The translations under genes were made by a program, and so were the position numbers. A stretch of 21,436 bases of DNA from DATBIO01 sp036556965 (GTDB lineage: Bacteria > Acidobacteriota > Vicinamibacteria > Fen-336): the NCBI GenBank assembly GCA_036556965.1, contig DATBIO010000129.1:1-21436 (forward strand), written 5' to 3'. Positions within the stretch are counted from its first letter, which is position 1, and each line of letters opens with the position of its first letter. Positions 1 to 9,545 of the stretch are shown piece after piece. Under the pieces are notes generated by a model that saw only the letters and a program-made list of their open reading frames with translations, searched no databases and was not told the origin of the DNA.

Positions 1-1315
1 CCAGCGGGTACTCGGGCGTGGGCGAGCCCGTCTGCGCGAACCAGGTCAGCCACTCGGAGACCATGTCCATCCGCACCGCGAGCGGGCCCAGGCGCGCGGG
101 CACGTCCAGGGCGAGCACGAGGTCGGCCGATTCGCCCGGGATCACGTCGCGCGGTAGCGCGGCGCGCGCCGCATTGAGGGTCACGGGGGACCCGTCGCGG
201 GCGTAGAGGTGGGCGCCCAGCATCACGTAACCCCCCACGGGGTCCAGGACATGGCGCCAGAGGCTGTCCCCGGTGTTGGTGACGCGCACGCGCAGGGACA
301 GGCGGTCGCCCGCGCGGGCCGCCCGCAGCGGCTCCTGGTCGAGGAGGCGGATGTCCGCGCGCAGGACGTGGGGGCATCGGCTGTCGAAGACCTCCGTGCC
401 CTTGGTCAACACGAAGACGAAGAAGTGGCGCAGGCTCTCGCGCAGATCGTCGAGGGGGTAGGCGCCGTCGTCGCCGTCCATGAAGCGCTGGTACTCTGCG
501 GCACCGAAGGTGATGACGCTGGGGTCGGCGTAGGGCTTGACCCACGCCCCGTCGAAGCCGGCCCGCCGCGCCTTCTCCACCACCTCGTCGAGGTGGAGGT
601 CGTTCTCCAGCACGCCGTAGTGGTCCATCTCGAACTCGGACTGGTCGGCGTGCGAGTGGCCCTCTCCGGGCTCCGCGAAGACGGCGCGTCCCCCCGGGCG
701 CAGCACGCGGAACATCTCGCCCAGCACCTCGTCCTGGTTGGGCACGTGGTGGAAGGCGTCGAAGCACACGATGCGGTCCACGCTCTCCGCGCGCAGGGGC
801 AGGGCGCGCCCGTCGTAGGGCACGAAGAGGGGCCGGAGGTCGAGGCGGTGGCGCGGGTCGAGGGAGAAGAGCTCGCGGCCCAGGGCGAGGGCGCCGGGGG
901 CCACGTCCACGGAGACGGTGCGGCAGCGCAGGCGGTTGAGGTAGGAGGAGAGCCAGCAGCTGCCGGCGGCGAAGTCGAGCACGGTGTGCCCCACGCCGAG
1001 GTGGAGCTCCTGCACGACGAGGCCGAGGCGGTAGAGGATGGCCCCGCTGTCCAGCACCGTGCTCAGCGGCTTGTTCAGGACGTGGCCGCGGCCGGCGGCG
1101 TCGGCGGCGATGATCCGCCAGTGCTTCTCGGCGTTGCGGTTGAACTCGTCGGTGCGGGCGAGCAGCTCGCCCTCCGTGAAGCGGTGGTGGGCGTCGGCAT
1201 GGGCGCGCGGGGGGCGGCCCGCGCGCCGGAGGGCGGGGAACCGGCGCACCGCCGCGGAGACGAGCCGTCGGGGGAGCAGCCGCGAGGCGGCGGTCGCGGC
1301 GGCCTGCAGCCTCAC
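1..1315 (-). CDS. Class I SAM-dependent methyltransferase with C-terminal beta-sandwich domain (partial, runs off the left edge)
   Basis: The minus-strand frame stays open for 438 codons from a GTG at 1315 to the window edge, so the C-terminus is missing. Residues about 105-220 form a Rossmann methyltransferase domain. Motif I reads VLDFAAGSCWLS (113-124), the ribose-binding acid is probably D137 in VSVDVAP, and a FHHVPNQDEVLGEMFRVLRPGG stretch is typical of the Methyltransf_11/25 families. From about residue 315 the protein changes to a beta-rich module with VRVTNTGDSLW and the phrase PRDVIPGESADL. This looks like the Ig-like or Wzt-C-like domains often attached to surface-glycan methyltransferases and glycosyltransferases. 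The substrate is unknown; a polysaccharide or glycolipid acceptor is an inference from that module. The GTG overlaps the atpC stop as GTGA, so translation is probably coupled to atpC. No strong Shine-Dalgarno is visible, and a GTG at 1249 is a weaker alternative start. Confidence 0.85.
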   Translation of the reverse strand, partial: MRLQAAATAASRLLPRRLVSAAVRRFPALRRAGRPPRAHADAHHRFTEGELLARTDEFNRNAEKHWRIIAADAAGRGHVLNKPLSTVLDSGAILYRLGLVVQELHLGVGHTVLDFAAGSCWLSSYLNRLRCRTVSVDVAPGALALGRELFSLDPRHRLDLRPLFVPYDGRALPLRAESVDRIVCFDAFHHVPNQDEVLGEMFRVLRPGGRAVFAEPGEGHSHADQSEFEMDHYGVLENDLHLDEVVEKARRAGFDGAWVKPYADPSVITFGAAEYQRFMDGDDGAYPLDDLRESLRHFFVFVLTKGTEVFDSRCPHVLRADIRLLDQEPLRAARAGDRLSLRVRVTNTGDSLWRHVLDPVGGYVMLGAHLYARDGSPVTLNAARAALPRDVIPGESADLVLALDVPARLGPLAVRMDMVSEWLTWFAQTGSPTPEYPL

Positions 1316-1722
1316 GGCTTGCGGGCCACCGCCAGGCGGGTGACGGCCCGCGTGTAGGACGCGCGCGCCTCGGCGTAGCCCTGCTCGTCGCGCAGCGACT
1401 TCATGCGCTCCGCGGCGTCCTTCATGGCCTCCTCGGCGCGCGTCACGTCGATGTCCTCCGGGCGCTCGCCGATATCCGCCAGCACGTTCACGCGGTCGGG
1501 CAGGACCTCGCAGAAGCCCCAGAAGCACGTGAGGCGCCGCCACTGCGTTCCCTCGCGGTAGGCGATCTCGCCCATGCCCAGGATGGAGAGGAAGGGGGTG
1601 TGGCCGGGCCGCACGCCGAAGTACCCCAGCTCGCCGGGAGCGGTGACCTCGTCCACCTCGTCGCGGAAGAGCAGCCCCGCCGGGGTGACCACCTCGAGCA
1701 ACAGCTTGGTCGGGAGCGCCAT
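1312..1722 (-). CDS. atpC: F1Fo ATP synthase subunit epsilon
   Basis: This 136-residue protein is the epsilon subunit of the F1 central stalk, which works with gamma in coupling and inhibits ATP hydrolysis through its C-terminal helices. The N-terminal beta-sandwich carries the family signature G-E-L-G-Y-F-G-V-R-P-G-H-T-P (30-43) and a GFCEV strand (69-73). Residues about 88-136 are charged and helical, matching the two-helix C-terminal domain, so it is full length. It lies 49 bp after atpD and is the last ATP synthase gene of the cluster. Its TGA overlaps the GTG of the downstream methyltransferase by two shared bases (GTGA). The ATG start fits the usual family N-terminus. Confidence 0.97.
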   Translation of the reverse strand: MALPTKLLLEVVTPAGLLFRDEVDEVTAPGELGYFGVRPGHTPFLSILGMGEIAYREGTQWRRLTCFWGFCEVLPDRVNVLADIGERPEDIDVTRAEEAMKDAAERMKSLRDEQGYAEARASYTRAVTRLAVARKP

Positions 1723-1771
1723 GTCGTCTTGCCGGACCCTCTCTTCCGCGCCGCGCGCGGGAGCCGTCCTC

Positions 1772-3249
<1,478 letters not shown>

Positions 3250-3253
<4 letters not shown>

Positions 3254-4113
3254 GCCCCTGCTCCCGCCCCGGAGACCACCTCGATGATCTCCTTGGTGAT
3301 GGCCGCCTGCCGCACCTTGTTCATGTAGAGGGTCAGCCCCTCGATCATGTCCGCCGCGTTGTTGGTCGCCGCGTCCATGGCCGTCATGCGCGCGCCGTGC
3401 TCCGCCGCCTGGCTCTCCAGGAGCGCGCGCCAGACCTGGATCTCCACGTGCTTGGGCAGGATGGACGCGTAGAGCAGCTTCGGATCGGGCTCGTAGAGGT
3501 AGTCGACGGCCGCCTCCGGGGCGGCGATCTCCACCCGCGGGATGGGCAGCAGCTGCTCCACCACGATCCTCTGCTGGATCACGCTCTTGAACTCGTTGTA
3601 GACGAGGAAGATCTGGTCCACCTCGCGCTTCACGAAGACGTCCATGAGCTGCCGGGCCAGGGCCTGCGCGGCGGGGAACTGGAGGGCGGTGAAGATGCCC
3701 ACGTGCTCGGCGCGGATCCGGTAGCGGCGCTTCTTGAAGTGGTCGCGGCCCTTCTTCCCCACGAGGTCGAGGCTCAGCTCCGTGCCCTCGCCCTGCCTGT
3801 CCTCCAGGAAACGCGCGGCGGTGCGGATGATGTTGGCGTTGAAGCCGCCGCAGAGGCCCTTGTCCGCGGTCACCACCACCAGGAGCACGCGCCCCTCGCC
3901 GCGCTCCTGCAGGAGGGGGTGGGCCCCGGGGTTGGCGCGGAGGGCCAGGCTGCCCAGCACCTCCAGCATCTTCCGCGCGAAGGGCCGGGCGGAGAAGACC
4001 GCGTCCTGGGCGCGCCGCAGCTTGGCCGCCGACACCATCTTCATGGCCCTGGTGATCTGCTGCGTGTTCTTCACGCTGCGGATGCGCCGGCGGATGTCGA
4101 TGATCGCGGGCAT
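3250..4113 (-). CDS. atpG: F1Fo ATP synthase subunit gamma
   Basis: This 287-residue protein is the rotating central-stalk subunit of F1. The conserved N-terminal helix shows IRRRIRSVKNTQQITRAMKM (7-26). The Rossmann-like middle carries TADKGLCGGFNAN (82-94). The C-terminal helix begins around residue 244 with TAMDAATNNA and continues through MNKVRQAAITKEI. These are diagnostic of the family and the length is normal. The gene starts with ATG 31 bp after the atpA stop, preceded by a G-rich stretch that may serve as ribosome binding site, and overlaps atpD by 4 bp. Nothing is odd apart from the short AGAGA-type tail. Confidence 0.98.
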
Positions 4114-4144
4114 GGCTAGTGGATGGCCCCTTCCGTCGGGCGCG

Positions 4145-5671
<1,527 letters not shown>

Positions 5672-5687
5672 AGTGCTCGATCCTCGC

Positions 5688-6221
5688 TCAGGGCCGCAGC
5701 GTCTCGCGCAGGGCGGCCAGCTTCCCGCGCACGGATCCGTCGATGAGACGGTCCTCCATGCGCACGAGCACGCCCCCGATGATCTCGGGGCGCACCGCGG
5801 GCCGCAGCTCCACCTCGCGCCCGGCCGCGCCGCGCAGGGCGCGGGCCAGGGCCTTCTCCTGCGCGGCCTCCAGCGGCTGCGCGGTGACCACCTCCGCCGT
5901 GACCACCCCCTGCCGCGCGTTCCACAGCGTCTCGTAGCTCCGCTCCACGTCGGGCAGCAAGGACAGGCGGCGGCTCTGGGCCAGGAGGAGGACGAGGCGG
6001 AGCACGAGGTCGTCCTGGCCCGCGCCCAGCACGGCCGCCAGCACCGCGCGCTTGCGGACGGCGGGCAAGGTGGGGTGGTCGATCACGAGCAGCAGGTCGG
6101 GCTGCATCGCCACCTCCGCCGCCTCGCGCAGGCGCTGGCGGACGGCGGCGGGATCCCCCGCCCCCACGGCCAGCTCGAGCAGGGCCCGCGCGTAACGCCG
6201 GGCGGCGCCAGGGCGGGTCAT
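5688..6221 (-). CDS. atpH: F1Fo ATP synthase subunit delta (OSCP type)
   Basis: This 177-residue protein is the delta subunit that links the peripheral stalk to the top of F1. The N-terminal helical bundle begins AARRYARALLELA (about 6-18), the usual hallmark. The C-terminal domain has the signature IIGGVLVRMEDRLIDGSVRG (147-166). It is the first gene of the F1 cluster here. Upstream is a 132-bp gap and then selD, not the stator gene atpF that normally precedes atpH. The ATG has no obvious Shine-Dalgarno. A possible promoter lies in the gap, with TTGACT as -35. The partner b subunit must be encoded elsewhere for a working enzyme. Confidence 0.97.
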   Translation of the reverse strand: MTRPGAARRYARALLELAVGAGDPAAVRQRLREAAEVAMQPDLLLVIDHPTLPAVRKRAVLAAVLGAGQDDLVLRLVLLLAQSRRLSLLPDVERSYETLWNARQGVVTAEVVTAQPLEAAQEKALARALRGAAGREVELRPAVRPEIIGGVLVRMEDRLIDGSVRGKLAALRETLRP

Positions 6222-6317
6222 GCGTGGACAGGACGAGGGCGAAGAGCGGTCATGGCATTCGCTTGGTTGGTGCGCGGCCCCCGGGAGCCGGGAGCGGTGC
6301 GGCCTCGGAAACGCGGG

Positions 6318-6347
6318 AGGCTATCACGCGCCTTCGCCGGGAGTCAA
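6318..6347 (-). promoter_or_regulatory. Possible sigma70-like promoter for the atpHAGDC operon
   Basis: Reading the minus strand, TTGACT (6347-6342, five of six matches to TTGACA) lies just beyond the selD stop. It is followed after 16-18 bp by TGATAGCCT, which contains only weak -10 matches (GATAGC or TAGCCT). It sits about 100-125 bp upstream of the atpH ATG in the only sizeable gap of the lower operon, and its sequence is less GC-rich than its surroundings. The -35 is convincing by eye and the -10 is not, so this is a candidate only. Confidence 0.3.
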
Positions 6348-6353
6348 AACGTG

Positions 6354-7397
6354 TCAGATGAGCGTGATGGCGAACTCCCCCGCTTCCCGCGCGCGGCCGA
6401 TCCGACGCGCTTCCGGCAGCTCGGCCAGCAGCCCCGCCGCGTGTCCCGGAGGCACCAGGAGGAGGAGGCCGCCCGAGGTCTGGGGATCGAAGAGCAGGGC
6501 GCGCCGGCGCTCGTCGCCCGCGCTTCCCCCCACGCTCCCCTCGTACGCGCGCCGGTTGGCCTTCAGCCCACCGGGCTGGAAGCGCAGGGCAAGGTCGAGG
6601 GCGCCGGGCAGCCAGGGCAGCGCCTCCACCTCGATCTCCAGGGTGAGGGCGCTGTGGCGGGCGACGTTCAGCGCGTGGCCGACCAGAGCGAAGCCGGTCA
6701 CGTCGGTAGCCGCCCGCACGCCGTGGCGCGCCGCCGCTTCCGCGGCGTCGCGGTTGAGGGCCAGCATCACGCGCGTGGCCTCCGCCACCACGGGCGCGGG
6801 GGCCTCTCCCGCCTTGAGGGCGGTGGCGATGACGCCCGTGCCCAGCGGCTTGGTGAGGACGAGCTCCTCGCCCGGCGCGCCCGCCGCGTTGGTGAAGACG
6901 CGCGCGGGGTCCACGAGGCCGGTGACGGCGTAGCCGAACTTGATCTCGGGGTCGCGCACGCTGTGTCCCCCCAGCAGGGCGCAGCCCGCCTCCGCGAGCT
7001 TGGCCGCGCCCCCGCGCACGATGGCCGCCGCCCATTCCGGCGGGAAGTCCGTCTCCGGAAAGGCGGCGATGGAGAGGGCGGTGAGGGGTCGCCCGCCCAT
7101 GGCGTAGACGTCGGAGAGGGCATTGGTGGCGGCGATGGCCCCGAAGGCCTCGGGGTCGTCCACCACCGGGGTGAAGAAGTCCACCGTCTGCACGAGGGCC
7201 GTGCCGTCGTCGAGACGGAACACCCCGGCGTCGTCGCCGGTGCGGTGATCGACGAGGATGCGCGGGTCGGTGGCGGTGGGGAGCGCGCCCAGGACCTGGG
7301 CGAGGTCGGCGGGGCCGAGCTTGCTCGCTCAACCCGCGCAGAGGACGCGCTCGGTGAGCCGGCGCACGCGTTGCCGGTGGTCCTCCGCCTCCTGCAT
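6354..7397 (-). CDS. selD: Selenide, water dikinase (selenophosphate synthetase), selenocysteine-containing, with in-frame UGA
   Basis: SelD makes selenophosphate from selenide and ATP, the selenium donor for Sec-tRNA and 2-selenouridine synthesis. Recognisable segments are TVDFFTPVVDDP, AATNALSDVYAMGG, GGHSVRDPEIKFGYAVTG, TKPLGTGVI, ATDVTGFALVGH and LFDPQTSGGLLL. The frame continues upstream of the GTG at 7223 through an in-frame TGA at 7329-7331 to an ATG at 7397. The residues around the TGA read C-A-G-U-A-S-K-L-G-P, aligning with G-A-G-C-G-C-K-I-S-P of E. coli SelD (Cys17, Lys20). The UGA therefore encodes Sec at the catalytic position (residue 23), with Lys three residues later. A bSECIS-like hairpin follows. 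With the ATG the protein is 347 residues, the family norm. A GTG at 7367, with AGGAGGCGGAGG upstream but 14 nt away, would give 337 residues. The gene follows bactofilin by 15 bp. Confidence 0.95.
7286..7302 (-). promoter_or_regulatory. Bacterial SECIS-like hairpin in selD mRNA
   Basis: On the minus strand the sequence CGCCCAG-GUC-CUGGGCG folds into a perfect 7-bp stem with a 3-nt loop whose first base is G. The loop begins 34 nt after the UGA (33 nt between). Known bSECIS elements lie just after the UGA inside the coding region, with an upper stem of several base pairs, a small apical loop carrying a G at its start, and a UGA-to-loop distance of about 16-37 nt. All these conditions are met. 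It would be the binding site for SelB with Sec-tRNA. Confidence 0.75.
7329..7331 (-). other. In-frame UGA selenocysteine codon of selD
   Basis: The TGA interrupts an otherwise open SelD frame exactly where the family has catalytic Cys or Sec, three residues before the conserved Lys. Conserved SelD sequence (LGPADL, DPRILVDHRTGDDAG) continues directly after it in the same frame, so this is recoding and not a nonsense mutation or a gene boundary. Confidence 0.88.
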
Positions 7398-7412
7398 ATA
7401 CTAAGTAGTGTT

Positions 7413-7820
7413 CTAGGAGCGGCTCTCCCGCGCGGCGGGCGGGGGCAAGGGCACGATCTGCCCCTTGCTGGGGGCGGCGCTCATGTCGCAGTCGCCCTGG
7501 AAGAAGGCGCCCTCCTCGATGACCAGGCGCGGGGACACCAGGGTGGCCAGCACGCGGGAGCCGGCCAGCAGCTCGATGCGCTCGCGGCCCTGCACCTTCC
7601 CGCTCACGGTGCCCCGGATGGACACCACCCCGCAGTCGATCTCGGCCTCCACCAGCGCGTGCTCGCCCACGATCAGGGTGTTCTCGGAGACGATCTTGCC
7701 CTTCACCTTTCCGTCCACGCGGAAGGTGTTGCGGAACCGCAGCTCGCCCTGGAACTCCGCCCCTTCGTCCATGAAGCCGTTGAGGTCTTCGCCCTGGCCC
7801 AGCCCCTTGATCTTGATCAT
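7413..7820 (-). CDS. Bactofilin family cytoskeletal protein
   Basis: This 135-residue protein belongs to the bactofilin (DUF583) family, which polymerises without nucleotide into filaments that scaffold cell-wall enzymes or, in Myxococcus, the ParB-parS complex. A core of short beta-strand repeats spans about residues 18-108, with periodic Gly/Val turns (for example FRVDGKVKGKI, ALVEAEIDCGVVSIRGTVSGKV). Short, more polar or Pro-rich tails flank the core, as is typical of the family. It begins with an ATG 52 bp after parB and ends 15 bp before selD, so it is probably in the same transcript. The position next to parAB suggests, by analogy only, a link to origin positioning or cell shape. Confidence 0.93.
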   Translation of the reverse strand: MIKIKGLGQGEDLNGFMDEGAEFQGELRFRNTFRVDGKVKGKIVSENTLIVGEHALVEAEIDCGVVSIRGTVSGKVQGRERIELLAGSRVLATLVSPRLVIEEGAFFQGDCDMSAAPSKGQIVPLPPPAARESRS

Positions 7821-7872
7821 GAGAAACCCCGTCCGCCCGCGACGGAGCGGGCCGCCCGGAAGCCTACCACTC

Positions 7873-8718
7873 TCACCCGCGGCCGCGGCCCCGGGCCACG
7901 AGCAGATCGAAGAGGCGGTTGAGCTCGGCCTCGCTGGCGAACGCGATGCGCAGGGTGCCGCCCTTGCCGCGGCGGGCGATGGCCACGCGCGTGCCCAGGA
8001 CCTGGCGCAGCCTCTCCTCCGCCGCCCGCGTGTTGGCGTCCCGGCGGGCCCCGCGGGCGCGCCGGGGAGCGCGCAGGCGGGCGACCAGGCGTTCCACCTC
8101 GCGCACGGAGAGGCCCCGCCGGGCCGCCTCGCGCCCCAGCGTCACCTGGCCCGCCTCGTCCTCCAGCGCGAGGAGGGCGCGGGCATGACCCGCGTCCAGG
8201 GCCCCCTGCTCGATCAGCTCGCGCAGCGCGCGCGGCAGCTTCAGGAGGCGGAGGGTGTTGGCCACGGTGGAGCGGTCCCGCCCCACCTTGCGCGCCACCT
8301 GCTCCTGGGTGAGGGCGAACTCGGACTGCAGGCGCTGGAAGGCCGCCGCCTCCTCGAGCGGGGAGAGCTCCTGGCGCTGGATGTTCTCCACCAGGGCCAG
8401 CTCCAGGAGCTGGTCGTCGGCCACCTCGCGCACGGTGACGGGCACCGTGGGGAGCCCCAGGGCCTGCGCCGCCCTCCACCGGCGCTCGCCCGCGATGATC
8501 TGGTACCGCCCGCCCCGCGCGCGCACGAGGATGGGCTGCACCATCCCGCTCTCGCGGATGGAGGCGGCCAGGGTGCGCAGGGCGGCGGCGTCCATGGCCG
8601 CCCGCGGCTGGTAGGGGTTGGGCTCCAGGCTCTCCACGGGGATCTCGGCCCCCGAGGAGGGCGGGTCAGGGTCGGGCAGGAGGGCGCTCAGCCCCTTGCC
8701 CAGGGCCTTTCTTTTCAT
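7873..8718 (-). CDS. parB: Chromosome-partitioning protein ParB (CTP-dependent parS clamp)
   Basis: This 281-residue protein is ParB/Spo0J, which loads at parS, binds CTP, and spreads to form the segregation complex. The start MKRKALGKGLSALLPD is the canonical N-terminal ParA-interacting peptide. Residues 26-120 are the ParB/Srx CTPase domain, with NPYQPR (34-39), the CTP-binding GERRWRA (77-83) and ENIQRQ (111-116). The helix-turn-helix lies around 136-157 (LTQEQVARKVGRDRSTVAN). The C-terminal region carries the dimerisation domain after a basic linker (about 218-228). The start lies inside parA: the two genes overlap by 53 bp. Two parS-like sites lie upstream at 9525 and 10262. Confidence 0.98.
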   Translation of the reverse strand: MKRKALGKGLSALLPDPDPPSSGAEIPVESLEPNPYQPRAAMDAAALRTLAASIRESGMVQPILVRARGGRYQIIAGERRWRAAQALGLPTVPVTVREVADDQLLELALVENIQRQELSPLEEAAAFQRLQSEFALTQEQVARKVGRDRSTVANTLRLLKLPRALRELIEQGALDAGHARALLALEDEAGQVTLGREAARRGLSVREVERLVARLRAPRRARGARRDANTRAAEERLRQVLGTRVAIARRGKGGTLRIAFASEAELNRLFDLLVARGRGRG

Positions 8719-9475
8719 GCTCCATCACTTCCTTGGCGAGTTGGAGGTACGCCTCGGCCCCCTTTGACCGTATGTCATAGAGCAATATGGGCTTACCGAA
8801 GCTGGGGGCCTCCCCGAGCCGGATGCTCCGCGGGATCACCGTGGCGTAGACCTGGTCCTTGAAGTGGCCGCGGATCTCGCTCATGACCTGCTGGCTCAGG
8901 TTCGTGCGCTCGTCCACCATGGTCAGCACGATGCCCGCCACCTCCAGGCCCGGGTTCAAGGCCCGCTGCACGCGCCGCAGCGTGTTCATCAGCTCCGTGA
9001 CCCCCTCCAGGGCGAAATACTCGCACTGCAACGGCACGATCACCCGGTCCGCCGCGGCCAGCGCGTTCACGGTGAGCAGGCCCAGGCTCGGGGGGCAGTC
9101 CACGAACACGTAGTCGTAGGCCGCGCGCACGGGGGCCAGGGCGCTCTTCAGCCGGTACTCGCGGGCCAGCGCGGGCACCAGCTCCACCTCCGCCCCCGTC
9201 AGGTTGCGGTCCGCGGGCACGAGGGACAGGTGGGCGAGGTCGGTGGGCACCACCAGGTCGGCCAGCTCGCGCTGCTCGACCAGGGCCTCGTAGAGGCTCG
9301 GCCGGGGGCCGGTGGCCTTGCGGCCGAGGCCGGAGGTGAGGTTGGCCTGGGGATCGGCGTCCACGGCCAGGACCCGCCGCTCCGCGGCGGCCAGGCTGGC
9401 CGCCAGGTTGATGGCCGTGGTGGTCTTGCCGACCCCGCCCTTCTGGTTCGCGATGGCGATGACACGGCCGGCCAT
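8666..9475 (-). CDS. parA: Chromosome-partitioning ATPase ParA (Soj)
   Basis: This 269-residue protein is a ParA/MinD-family ATPase that binds nucleoid DNA and drives ParB-parS movement. The deviant Walker A motif KGGVGKTT is at 12-19, followed by AVDADPQANLTSGLG, the Walker B strand YVFVDCPPSLGLLT, and the C-terminal PRSIRLGEAPSFGKPI typical of chromosomal Soj. The length is normal, but the tail (GPGQGAERPPARP) extends past the usual end and overlaps the parB start by 53 bp. The start is an ATG 70 bp after rsmG, and a parS-like site lies in that gap, so ParB could autoregulate the pair. Confidence 0.98.
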   Translation of the reverse strand: MAGRVIAIANQKGGVGKTTTAINLAASLAAAERRVLAVDADPQANLTSGLGRKATGPRPSLYEALVEQRELADLVVPTDLAHLSLVPADRNLTGAEVELVPALAREYRLKSALAPVRAAYDYVFVDCPPSLGLLTVNALAAADRVIVPLQCEYFALEGVTELMNTLRRVQRALNPGLEVAGIVLTMVDERTNLSQQVMSEIRGHFKDQVYATVIPRSIRLGEAPSFGKPILLYDIRSKGAEAYLQLAKEVMEHEKKGPGQGAERPPARP

Positions 9476-9524
9476 GGTCAGGGGGCGCGGAGGATAGCAC
9501 AGCGCCCCCGCGCGCCTCCGCCGG

Positions 9525-9540
9525 TGTTTCCCGTGAAACG
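9525..9540. promoter_or_regulatory. parS-like ParB-binding site between rsmG and parA
   Basis: The 16-mer TGTTTCCCGTGAAACG matches the consensus parS palindrome TGTTTCACGTGAAACA at 14 of 16 positions, with both arms (GTTTC and GAAAC) intact. It lies 5 bp from the rsmG stop and 49 bp upstream of the parA start, and about 4 kb from dnaA. That is the typical origin-proximal position, close to parAB. Confidence 0.85.
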
Positions 9541-9545
9541 GCCCC

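Noticed and set aside
7223..7331. selD as a gene starting at GTG 7223, with a separate short gene or a nonsense mutation upstream
   Set aside because: Conserved SelD sequence continues on both sides of the UGA in one frame, the UGA is at the known Sec position, and a bSECIS-like hairpin follows.
6250..7332. A 360-codon minus-strand frame overlapping selD
   Set aside because: It is Arg/Gly/Pro-rich with no family features, whereas the other frame encodes unmistakable SelD motifs.
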